DNA of 64,000 nucleotides from Nodosilinea sp. WJT8-NPBG4 (GTDB lineage Bacteria; Cyanobacteriota; Cyanobacteriia; Phormidesmidales; Phormidesmidaceae), in NCBI GenBank assembly GCA_019359285.1, contig JAHHHQ010000038.1, positions 1 through 64,000 on the forward strand, given 5' to 3'. Of this stretch, positions 52,280-60,787 are shown one piece after another; within the stretch, counting starts at the first letter, position 1, and each line of letters starts with the position of its first letter. Made by a program: the position numbers and the translations under genes. A model generated the notes under the pieces. It searched no databases. It saw only the letters and a program-made list of their open reading frames with translations, and was not told where the DNA came from.

Positions 52280-53470
52280 ATGCCCTCTCAGACTCTCACT
52301 GGCAAAGCTTCTAAGGGTTCAGTTGCAATTCATGTCTCTAACGGGCGGCTGCAACTGCGATTTCGATTTGCAGGCGATCGCAAATATATTTCCCTGGGGT
52401 TCGCTGATACCCCACAGAACCGCAAGCTGGCCGAGATGAAGGCCAGGGAAATTGAGCTGGACATTCTCGCAGGCCATTTTGACGAGACCCTGGCCAAATA
52501 CAAGCCGAAGAAAGCTGCGACAAAAGAACTTGTCGAGGAAACTACACCCAAGCCTACACCCACCCTGCTGGAACTTTGGACTCAGTACACCAGCTATAGG
52601 GCGTCTAGTGTGAAGGAGACGACCCAGCTTTACTACGAGAGCTTCGAGAAGCTGTTCGAGAAGGTCGGGGCTGTGCCTTTGATGAACGCATTGCGCGTTA
52701 AAGAAGGACTTGAGAAGGTCACCACTGTCCATCAGACCAAGAAGACACTGATGCAGCTCAACGCTGCTTGCAAGTGGGCCGTCAAGCACGGGCTAGTACA
52801 GGTCAATCCCTATGAGGGAATGGCCAACGAGATGCCCCAATATCGATATCAGGTGGAGCCTGAGCCCAATGCTTTCACCGAAGAGGAACGGGAGCAGGTA
52901 ATCGAGGCATTTGCGCAACACCAGGGCAACTGGAACGGTCGGGGCTACACAGGCATTCGCTACAGCCACTATGCTCCGTTTGTGGAATTTCTCTTTTTGA
53001 CAGGGTGCCGCCCGTCGGAGGCGGTCGGACTGCGGTGGAAAAATGTGGCCGCTGATTGCGACTCTGTGCGTTTTGTAGGGTCCATTACAACCTCCGGCAG
53101 GGGAAAGAAAATTGAGGTTGAAGGATCGAAGAACAACAAGAAGCGCACTTTTCCCTGCTCTAACCGGCTAAGGAAGCTGCTGACCTTAATTAGACCGGTG
53201 AAAATAGAGCCCGAGGCGCTGGTCTTTCCGGCCCATCGGGGTGGATCCATCAATTACAACAACTTCTACAACAATGCTTGGGAGAAAGTTGCAGAGCCGC
53301 TTCAGCCCGGATCAACACCCTACTCCTGCCGCGACACGTTCATCACCATTCAGATTTTGAAACGGGTACCCGAGTCGGTGATCGCCCAGTGGTGCGACAC
53401 CAGCGTAGCAGTGATTCAAAAGCACTATGCTGATTTCTTGAAAATGCGTGATCTTCGACCTCAGGATTAA
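52280..53470 (+). CDS. Tyrosine recombinase / integrase
   Basis: The 396-residue site-specific recombinase has an Arm-binding-like N-terminus (MPSQTLTGKASKGSVAIHVS, FRFAGDRKYISLGF), a SAM-like core-binding domain around residues 95-190 and a catalytic domain: Arg in FLTGCRPSEAVGLRW, the box II Arg in TPYSCRDTFITIQ (His of HxxR replaced by Ser, as in several cyanobacterial integrases) and the nucleophile Tyr in IQKHYADFL. It lies just past tRNA-Gly in the same orientation, typical of an element that integrates at the tRNA 3' end. Confidence 0.9.
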   Translation: MPSQTLTGKASKGSVAIHVSNGRLQLRFRFAGDRKYISLGFADTPQNRKLAEMKAREIELDILAGHFDETLAKYKPKKAATKELVEETTPKPTPTLLELWTQYTSYRASSVKETTQLYYESFEKLFEKVGAVPLMNALRVKEGLEKVTTVHQTKKTLMQLNAACKWAVKHGLVQVNPYEGMANEMPQYRYQVEPEPNAFTEEEREQVIEAFAQHQGNWNGRGYTGIRYSHYAPFVEFLFLTGCRPSEAVGLRWKNVAADCDSVRFVGSITTSGRGKKIEVEGSKNNKKRTFPCSNRLRKLLTLIRPVKIEPEALVFPAHRGGSINYNNFYNNAWEKVAEPLQPGSTPYSCRDTFITIQILKRVPESVIAQWCDTSVAVIQKHYADFLKMRDLRPQD

Positions 53471-53741
53471 TAAATATTGAGCGATGAAACGCGATTTACA
53501 CTCATTGCAAGATACCCAGAAAATCTACTTATCGCCTTGCAGTTTTCTATTTGAGTTGTAAATTCTCCTGAGAAAACTATTGTAGGAAGGCATCCTACCC
53601 CCTTGGGGGAAGAGAATAAAAATTAGTGCTCAAAAGCTTTATTTGTAAAGCTTTGAGAGGCTTTAGGTATTTATAGGTATGAGATTTGCACTTCCAATAT
53701 CTATCCTATAGAAAGGAGGTGTAGCGTTTTTTCATACTGCG

Positions 53742-55325
53742 ATGTCCGTGTCTTTGCCTCACTATGTTGTTGATGCCTATGTGCCCTTTAAGGTGAGTGA
53801 AGGAGTGGTGTTGAACCCCAAATCGTTGGGTAATTTGAAAACGGCTTTGCGGCTGTACATCCTGCCGAGTTATGGGTTTGAGACGGATCACCTTCAGGGT
53901 GATCGCGAGCTGGAAGCGGCCTTGGGCAAGGTGACGCTGAAGGCGTTTTTGGATGCGCCCGATCGCCTGCAGTCGTCTGCAGCGGCGGAGCGGAGTGTGG
54001 GCACAATGGCCAACTACCGATCGGCGATCAACCGCTTTTTGGGATGGATGGAGCAGCAGAGTTGGTTTCGGGAGTCGGTAGGCCGGTTTGAGGAGATGGT
54101 GTCGCCGCCGACTAGGGTGGCGGGGCTGAATTTGCAGGCATCTCGGAGGGGAACTGGAAAGGATTGGGACAAGGATCGGCTGTCGTTGGCGAAAGCGGAG
54201 TTGACGCCGCAGTTGCGGCAGGAGCTGGCTGACTTGTTGCACTTTCTGACGGCACCGGAGGTGGCTAAGCGCCAGGATGGTCCGATTCGGGAGGTGACGT
54301 TTAAAAACTACGAGGTGATGATTCGGGGTTTTTTAGGATGGCTGTACCGGGTGGTGAATGTGTCGCGGCAGGAGCTGTCGGTGACGCTGATGGCAGATCG
54401 GGAGTGGCTCGATGAGTATGTGGCCTGGGGCATTAGCGATCGCGACAACTCCTATGGGTGGGCGCTGAATGCGGCAGCGGCGGCGCTGAATGCGGCCAAG
54501 TGGCTGCATTACCAGCGGTCGGTGAGCCCTAAGTATCGGGACATTCGTGAGGTGGAGCTGATTCGGGCCAAGATCGCAGAGCTGAAGACAAAGCGGGCCA
54601 AGGAGCCGAGGCGGCGGGTGTCGAAGGAGAAGATGGTGGAAAAGTTTGTGCCCTTTAACCAGGTGGAGGAGGTGGTGCGCTACCTGCGGCAATGCTGTGC
54701 GACCCGCACGACAAAGGGCTATGCTCGCAACGATTTGACGGTGATGCATAGCTGGCAGATCTATTTGATGATTGCGATTTTGGCCTATTGCCCAGTGCGC
54801 CAGCGGGAGGTGCGCGAAATGGATCTGGGGAAGACACTGTTTCGAGAGAAGGACGGGTATGTAGTGCTGCTGGAGCCGGATGACCACAAGACGGGCAGCT
54901 TTACGGGCAAAGGGCGGGAGTTTTGTTTACCCGGTATCCTGACCCAGGACTTGGATGAGTGGTCAAATGTGTGGCGACCCAAGTTAAGGCCCAGCCACAA
55001 CAAGATGTTCATGAAGTTGCGGGAGGGCAGGTCGCAGAGCTTCAAGCAGCCCTACGATGATTCTCAGTTATCGGGGTTAGTGTCGCGGACGATGTACCGG
55101 GCTACGGGCATTTTGTTTGATGACCCGAAGAAGACGGCACCCCATGACTTTCGGCGGATTGCAATTACGTGGCAGCGGAAGTATGGCGATCGCGACCAAG
55201 ACCAGGCGTTAGCGGAGCTGATGGGCCACTCGGTGGAGGAGGCGAACCGCACCTATAACCAAATGTCAGGGCGCGATCGCACCGCAAAGGCCCAGGAATG
55301 GTGGAAGTCTGTTGCCCAACCCTAG
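53742..55325 (+). CDS. Second, larger tyrosine recombinase
   Basis: The 527-residue recombinase has catalytic residues Arg in CPVRQREVREMDL near residue 350, Lys in DDHKTGSFTGKG, HxxR in APHDFRRIAITW near residue 465, His in LMGHSVEEANRT and the nucleophile Tyr in NRTYNQMSG. The N-terminal half has two helical DNA-binding segments (NLKTALRLYILPSYGF and MANYRSAINRFLGWM). It is unlike the first integrase, so it may have another site or a partner role. A strong AAAGGAGGTG (53713-53722) lies about 19 bases before the ATG, too far for usual initiation. Confidence 0.88.
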   Translation: MSVSLPHYVVDAYVPFKVSEGVVLNPKSLGNLKTALRLYILPSYGFETDHLQGDRELEAALGKVTLKAFLDAPDRLQSSAAAERSVGTMANYRSAINRFLGWMEQQSWFRESVGRFEEMVSPPTRVAGLNLQASRRGTGKDWDKDRLSLAKAELTPQLRQELADLLHFLTAPEVAKRQDGPIREVTFKNYEVMIRGFLGWLYRVVNVSRQELSVTLMADREWLDEYVAWGISDRDNSYGWALNAAAAALNAAKWLHYQRSVSPKYRDIREVELIRAKIAELKTKRAKEPRRRVSKEKMVEKFVPFNQVEEVVRYLRQCCATRTTKGYARNDLTVMHSWQIYLMIAILAYCPVRQREVREMDLGKTLFREKDGYVVLLEPDDHKTGSFTGKGREFCLPGILTQDLDEWSNVWRPKLRPSHNKMFMKLREGRSQSFKQPYDDSQLSGLVSRTMYRATGILFDDPKKTAPHDFRRIAITWQRKYGDRDQDQALAELMGHSVEEANRTYNQMSGRDRTAKAQEWWKSVAQP

Positions 55326-55338
55326 GAAAAGATTTTCG

Positions 55339-55352
55339 GATATGGCCATATC
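55339..55352. promoter_or_regulatory. 14-bp perfect palindrome after the second recombinase
   Basis: GATATGGCCATATC is perfectly symmetric and lies 13 bases after the recombinase stop. It could be a protein-binding or recombination core site. Confidence 0.35.
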
Positions 55353-55459
55353 TGGAAATGGGGCAAGGCTGGAGCGGGTTGGGGTTGGGGTGTGACTTGG
55401 GCTATTGAGCTAGCAGCTATGGTCTAGGAGTGTCGGACGATTCACAGACTTTCGCCGAG

Positions 55460-55504
55460 AGGGTTTAGGAAGCTGAGTTTGATCAGGCTAAACCCTGATT
55501 TTTC
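55460..55504 (+). terminator. Intrinsic terminator for the recombinase genes
   Basis: AGGGTTTAG (55460-55468) and CTAAACCCT (55488-55496) form a perfect stem, with CTGA/TCAG pairing inside the loop, followed by GATTTTT. This is a good terminator on the plus strand. Confidence 0.75.
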
Positions 55505-55677
55505 GTCCTATAGCCAGGATTTATGCAGAAATCATCACACTCTGGATTCGTACTGCTTCGAACGAGTCTCACCAAAAAGACATAACGAAACATGGACCAA
55601 CGAAGGGTAGTCAATGGTGCTGATGTACCATTGACTTTGTTGATGCCAAGCTTGCTGTTCTCAGAGAGACTGAGTTC

Positions 55678-56595
55678 ATGTTCATTAATCCATATTCACT
55701 TCTAGACTCTCAACCCGTGCCTTCTTGTGAGTCCTACATTGCAACTGATTCAATTCTCTCGGTTTCCTTGCATCGTAGAGAGAAAGCAATCTCCACCTCT
55801 GCCATAGAGCAAGTTTTGCCCGACAGTCAAACTCTTATTCGATGCACTTATGGCTACTCTTATCCACTCATGCGTGATCCCTTCAAACAAGCAATTGAAG
55901 ACCTTCAAAAGCAGATGCAGGAGTTGATGAATCCTGAGCCACAGGATCCATGGGAAGAAGTGTTACTTGAACTGACGAAGGAGCCAGAAAACCTGAATCA
56001 GGAATTCAATCTAGCACTTTACTTGCAAACACGCGAAGTCACTATGAAGGCTTTATTCCGAAAGTTTGGTGGTGCCACAGTCACCGGAAATAGGGCCAAA
56101 AAGAAGAAAGAGAAAGAAGAAATAGAGCTATGGGGTGAGGAGGTTTACTGGCTATTAGAGATCTGCTGTGAATCATACGACAAGTTAAAAGTAAAATATG
56201 AACATCCGGCATATCTATTCCTAGATGTGATACGAGAGCAAGAAGCTTGGGGCATTATTGGAACTATAGGTATTAAGGAAATATTTTCTAAGGCACAGGC
56301 AAAAAAAGAGTTTCGAGCGGCAAGCAAATAACTTAGAGAACATGGAGTCCCATTCCGTAAGAATAGGACTCGAATGCTCTTTAAATGGGCTTGCAGAAAA
56401 GCTGAGAAAGATAGATCACTTTATGGTGAACTTTACGCTCCATACATAAAGGCTCGTACAAAGCTGATAAAACATTTTGGAGAAAGCCCTGGCTCCGTAA
56501 TTAATGCCCCTGATATCCATGGTGATATCTGTAAAATTTCAGGGCAAGGAAAAGGTTCAAGATCGGAGAGTCAAAAGGACAAAAGCACTAAGTAG
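55678..56595 (+). pseudogene. Unknown gene interrupted by an in-frame TAA
   Basis: A frame from 55678 runs 217 codons to TAA at 56329-56331 (ending KKEFRAASK). It then continues open in the same frame as LREHGVPFRKNRTRMLFKWA to TAG at 56593-56595. The two halves read as one 305-codon frame with a single stop, so one substitution is the simplest explanation. The first part is charged and helical (DPFKQAIEDLQKQMQELMNP, a KKKKEKEE run). MRDPFKQ at 55870 is a possible later start. I do not recognise the family. AT-rich and unlike core genes, it fits the integrative element. Confidence 0.65.
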
Positions 56596-57274
56596 GTGGA
56601 CGCAACTAAATACAGCTTTAAGCCCTTGAAAACCCTGGCATTCCAGGGCTAATTCACCGATTATTTTAGGCTGTCTGCTTAGATCATTCAATGTCTTAGA
56701 ATTCTCGCAAATACTGCTTCTAGAATCTAATAAAAGGCGACGCACTTTGACTGGTTCGAGTGCTTTTTTAATGCTTTAAAATCATCAACTTTTCAGATAG
56801 CTTCCATGCTTCTATTTTTAAGATAAATGCTGTATAGCCTTTTTGAAAGGTTGAATTTGTTCATGAATTTTTCGCGAAGTATTAGAGAAAGAGATCTAAT
56901 TTTTGGCGTATAGCAACCCCATTTGAGATGTGAAGTGGAAAGCCTAGCTAAATAAAGCTTTCCGTTCAGTTATCACGGCGGATCGGGTGCATCCCAGTTG
57001 TATAACTCTCACCCAAAGTCCCTATCCTTAGGAGAAAGGGGCTGGGGGATGAGGAGGGGAATTTAAAAGAGTGGGATGCACCCCGGTGGTTTGCTGTAGC
57101 CAAGTTAGGAAGTGCCTCCTTGTATTTCTTGAATCTGCTTCTGCGGCAACTTGAGATCGATGTCTACAGCCCTTTCATACCAAGGCTTTCAGCCTAACTC
57201 ATAAAAAGATTCCTGCCTGTACTCTTGCCCTTAGACTGATTTGCAGTAATACCCCGCAGTTGAGGTGGTTTATC
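56596..57274. other. AT-rich intergenic region with a MITE-like repeat
   Basis: About 680 bases without a supported protein gene. It contains a 99-base repeat with terminal inverted repeats (56985-57083). The rest is AT-rich and likely holds the promoter of the RHH/HTH/replication operon near 57180-57260. Confidence 0.5.
56985..57083. repeat. MITE-like repeat with 12-bp terminal inverted repeats
   Basis: GGGTGCATCCCA (56985-56996) and TGGGATGCACCC (57072-57083) are perfect inverted repeats bounding 99 bases. The centre carries AGGAGAAAGGGGCTGGGGGA and TGAGG, the same repeat family seen inside the glycosyltransferase gene at 6977-7073, in the opposite orientation. It codes for nothing. Confidence 0.75.
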
Positions 57275-57409
57275 GTGCGAGTCTACTCGATACGGATGGA
57301 GACTTCGGAGCTACAAGCTTTGAAGGAGTGTGCAAAAGCGGAAAAAATACCGCCAGCGAAACTGGCTAGAATCGCCATCTTGATTTACCTCCAAGTGAAA
57401 AGCCCGTAA
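57275..57409 (+). CDS. 44-residue ribbon-helix-helix protein
   Basis: A GTG at 57275, with GAGG at 57262-57265 upstream, opens a 44-codon frame starting MRVYSIRMETSELQALKECA and ending LARIAILIYLQVKSP. A short beta strand followed by two helices is the RHH/CopG pattern. It lies directly before the HTH and replication genes, so it could be the operon's regulator or a plasmid copy-number-type repressor. It is short and has an alternative start, so it is less certain than its neighbours. Confidence 0.6.
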   Translation: MRVYSIRMETSELQALKECAKAEKIPPAKLARIAILIYLQVKSP

Positions 57410-57491
57410 CTCTTCAAAGGTCATTTAAGGCAGGAGATACAGGCTCAGTTCGACAAATAAAAACCCATCTATATGGATGGGACAGATTCCT

Positions 57492-57854
57492 ATGGCTAAA
57501 AATAACGATACAAGACATGACTTGCCATTTGGGGAAGGTTCTAAACCACCATCTTCTAACTCAATTCCGATAGAACAGTTGTCTCCTCAATTTCTCCTTA
57601 ACAAGTGGGAAGCCGGGAGAATGTTAGGGATCAGTCCAGAGACCCTAAAAAAGTATCGCGACCGAGGCCAATTGATTGAGGATATCCACTACTACCAATG
57701 GAACCAGCGCGTTATTCGGTACAACAGTACCTTGTTAAAAGATTGGGCAGTTCACCGAAATAACCCAGCGGCCCATCAGCGGGCGATTGAATCATATCTG
57801 GCATCACTGGCCTGTAACCAACCTAAGAAGCGGGGACGGAGGGTTAGCAAATGA
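57492..57854 (+). CDS. Short HTH protein, excisionase or replication accessory
   Basis: The 120-residue protein from 57492 (MAKNNDTRHD; an ATG 15 bases earlier is possible) has a MerR/excisionase-like helix-turn-helix: FLLNKWEAGRMLGISPETLK KYRDRG, then HYYQWNQRVIRYNSTLLKDW. Its Lys/Arg-rich tail ends in KKRGRRVSK. The last codons overlap the replication gene start by four bases (ATGA), so the two are translationally coupled. The role could be excision, control or loading. Confidence 0.75.
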   Translation: MAKNNDTRHDLPFGEGSKPPSSNSIPIEQLSPQFLLNKWEAGRMLGISPETLKKYRDRGQLIEDIHYYQWNQRVIRYNSTLLKDWAVHRNNPAAHQRAIESYLASLACNQPKKRGRRVSK

Positions 57855-60568
57855 CTCAACAACAAAAAACGATCGCCCCATTAACTCCAGACAGCAATCG
57901 CTCAAATGAAAACACTTTTGCCTCTAATTCTAGCCATTCGCGCAGGTTTCAGCAGTCTGGTAAGGGCAAGCCTTGCCCAATCTGCGATCGCACTAAAGAC
58001 AGCGACTGTCGCTGGAACAATGAGGTGGTGCTGTGCCACACCCACGTAGACCGAGATGCCCAGATCGAGGGTTATGTGTACCGGGGTGTGGAGGGTATCT
58101 GGGGGCAATACTTCCCGGTACAGGAACCCATATCCAAGCCATCTCGGCCAAAAGCCAAACAGAAGTTTATCTACCCCGATAAGGACGGTCATCCGCTGGT
58201 TCAGGTTACCCGGATTGATGATGGTGACGGGAAGAAGCGGTTTTTCCAGTCGCACTGGAACGGTTGGGCATGGATAGCAGGAGTACCCGAGGAGATCCGG
58301 GCAAAGCTGAGGCTTTATCGGATTGATGATCCCATTAACCAGGCGGCGATCGCCACTCGTACACTAATCATTTTGGTGGAAGGTGAAGGCATCGTTGACC
58401 TGCTATTGAAGATGGGGATAGCCTCAACGACGGCAATCGGCGGAGCGGGAAAGTGGAAGCACTACGGCTATCCCAACTACTGCCAAGACCTAGCCGGAGC
58501 GGTGGTTGTGCTCTGCCCTGATCGGGACAATCCAGGGGTTAAACACTGCCTGGAAATCGAGCAGGATTTTCCTGAAGCTCAATGGCTCTACGCTTTTCCT
58601 GACTCGCCCCTGTGGGATAACCTACCTACCAATAGAGGTCTCGACATTGTGGACTGGATTGCGGCTGAGCAGGTGGGGGGTAACCAGATTCTGGGGGCCG
58701 TTGGCCCCAAACGTTCCCAGGTGCGGCCCCAGCCCAGCGACGCCACCGAAGCGCAACCCAAGAAAAAGAACATTTCCCAACGGTTGCTGGAGTTGGCGTC
58801 GCCGTACCACTACTTCCATACTCCGGATCAGCGAGCCTATGTGGACGTTGAGGTCAACGGAGTACGGCAGACTTTCCCGGTGCGCCACAAGACCTTTAAG
58901 CTGTGGCTGTCGCGGAACCTATTTCGGCAGGACGGTAAGACAGCAGGCTCTGAAACCTTGAACCAGGCATTAACGGTGCTGGAGAGCCGAGCCTGTTTTG
59001 ACGAGGAAGAGCGGGAGGTGTACCTACGCCTCGCAGAGCAGGACGGCACGGTCTATATCGATTTGGGTACCGACGATTGGAGGGCGATCGCCGTCAGCGC
59101 TGAAGGGTGGGAAGTTATCTCAAATCCTCCGGTGCGGTTTCGGCGGTCTGGAACAACGCTGCCCCTGCCGATCCCCGAGCAGGGCGGAATGCTGGCGGAG
59201 CTAAGATCGCTGCTCAATGTGGATGACGATAGCTGGGTCTTGGTGGTGTGCTGGCTGCTGTTCTGCTTTTACCCCAGACACCCACACCCGATTTTGGTGA
59301 TCCACGGTGAGCCAGGGACGGGGAAGACCTTCGCTGCCCGACTGCTGCAAGGGCTGATTGACCCTCGCCAAGCGCCGCTGATTCCCAAGGTGGCTGATCT
59401 GCGAGATCTGGCGATCGCCGCTTGGAACCGCTGGGTGCTGGCCTACGACAATCTTTCGTACCTGACGGTGGATCAATCCGATGCACTTTGCCGGATCTGC
59501 ACAGGGGGCGGATTTTTGACCCGCGCCCTCTACGAAAATGAAGAGGAAACGGTCTTCGAGTTTAATCGGCCCCAAATTGTGACGGGCATCGACTCGCTGG
59601 CCAGCCGAGGGGATCTGCTAGAGCGATCGCTGCTGGTGGAACTGCGCACCATTGATGAGTCGCAACGGCTCACTGACGAGGAATTGACGGCCAAGCTGGA
59701 GCGGGCGCGAGGGCTCATCTTTGGGGCGCTGCTGACGGCCTTGAGCAAAACCCTAAAAGTGCTACCCACCGTCGAGGTGGATCGCCTGCCCCGGATGGCG
59801 GACTTTGCCAAGTTTGCGATCGCAGCCGAAACCGCCCTTGACCTTCCCGTGGGTAGCTTCTTGAGGGTATACACCGGCAACCGACAAGAAGCCCATGAGA
59901 CAGCCGTAGAGTCTTCCCCTGTGGCTGTGGCCATCATGCGGTTGATGCAGGATCGGGACCATTGGCAGGGTACACCTACCGAATTGCTACAAGCTCTTGA
60001 GGCGTTAGTAGACGAGAAAACCACAAAAAAACCTAGTTGGGCAGGTACTGCCAGAGCTTTGGGCAAAGCCCTTACCCGCTTAGCCGCTAATTTGAGGGGA
60101 ATTGGGTTAAACGTCATCCGTCCTCCCCGTGGTAGTAGTAACCGTTGGGTAAGGATAGAAAAAACGAATCAACAAACGTCACAAACGTCACAAACGTCAG
60201 AACTTAGTCAGGCCAAGCCTGCCGACTATGACGTTAATGATGGGGATAACGTCAAATCTACCAACCTAAACGTCACAGATGACGTAACTGAGCAGCAGTC
60301 TTGCCCTAATGTCACAGCAAACGTCACTGCTGAAAGCCCCCTAGATCAAGATATTCAGCCTATTAGGGAGATGAATGACGTTTGTGACAAGAGCCAAGCC
60401 CTTTTTTCTAGCTGGGTTGGAAAAGTCGTAGGAAAACGGGGAAAGCATGGTTGGCGGGGAACATTTGAAGGTATTGAGGGCAAGTTAGCCCAGGTGCAAT
60501 GGTTTGGTGATCCGTCACCCTCTTGGGTTGACCCAGATGAGTTGGAAATTATCAAAGATGCAGCTTAG
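57851..60568 (+). CDS. Zinc-finger/TOPRIM/ATPase replication protein (primase-helicase-like)
   Basis: The 905-residue protein has three recognisable modules. A zinc ribbon (C42, C45, C53, C62 in PCPICDRTKDSDC...LCHTH) comes first. A TOPRIM-like domain follows near residues 170-260, with LIILVEGEGIVDLLLKMGIA and the D-x-D of VVVLCPDRDNPGVKH. An ATPase near residues 480-600 has P-loop IHGEPGTGKTFAARLL, Walker B-like RWVLAYDNLSYL and arginine-finger region SRGDLLERSLLVELR. The C-terminus ends in a small KOW-like segment (WVGKVVGKRGKHGWRGTFEG) after a Thr/Ser-rich linker. It most likely primes and unwinds DNA for the element's own replication. Confidence 0.8.
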   Translation: MTQQQKTIAPLTPDSNRSNENTFASNSSHSRRFQQSGKGKPCPICDRTKDSDCRWNNEVVLCHTHVDRDAQIEGYVYRGVEGIWGQYFPVQEPISKPSRPKAKQKFIYPDKDGHPLVQVTRIDDGDGKKRFFQSHWNGWAWIAGVPEEIRAKLRLYRIDDPINQAAIATRTLIILVEGEGIVDLLLKMGIASTTAIGGAGKWKHYGYPNYCQDLAGAVVVLCPDRDNPGVKHCLEIEQDFPEAQWLYAFPDSPLWDNLPTNRGLDIVDWIAAEQVGGNQILGAVGPKRSQVRPQPSDATEAQPKKKNISQRLLELASPYHYFHTPDQRAYVDVEVNGVRQTFPVRHKTFKLWLSRNLFRQDGKTAGSETLNQALTVLESRACFDEEEREVYLRLAEQDGTVYIDLGTDDWRAIAVSAEGWEVISNPPVRFRRSGTTLPLPIPEQGGMLAELRSLLNVDDDSWVLVVCWLLFCFYPRHPHPILVIHGEPGTGKTFAARLLQGLIDPRQAPLIPKVADLRDLAIAAWNRWVLAYDNLSYLTVDQSDALCRICTGGGFLTRALYENEEETVFEFNRPQIVTGIDSLASRGDLLERSLLVELRTIDESQRLTDEELTAKLERARGLIFGALLTALSKTLKVLPTVEVDRLPRMADFAKFAIAAETALDLPVGSFLRVYTGNRQEAHETAVESSPVAVAIMRLMQDRDHWQGTPTELLQALEALVDEKTTKKPSWAGTARALGKALTRLAANLRGIGLNVIRPPRGSSNRWVRIEKTNQQTSQTSQTSELSQAKPADYDVNDGDNVKSTNLNVTDDVTEQQSCPNVTANVTAESPLDQDIQPIREMNDVCDKSQALFSSWVGKVVGKRGKHGWRGTFEGIEGKLAQVQWFGDPSPSWVDPDELEIIKDAA

Positions 60569-60787
60569 TTAAGAAAAACTTGGAGGTCATAAGCTGTTAG
60601 GCATTCAAACTGCACTAGTACAATCGCCCTGAAAGCCTTAGTGAAAGGGCTTCGCAGAATTCAACATGCAATTTAGATGCTCAACAGCTTAACAATGGTC
60701 GCGAGTCCTGAGGTATGCCGATTGAATGGGGCCAAGTCAAAGGGGCCAAAGACTGAACAGGGGAATGCGATTGCAGACAATGAGCTA

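Larger units (their letters stand above)
55326..55677. other. Intergenic region after the second recombinase
   Basis: The 352 bases contain the 14-base palindrome and a terminator (55460-55504), then AT-rich sequence with no supported gene. The promoter of the following operon probably lies in its right half. Confidence 0.45.
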
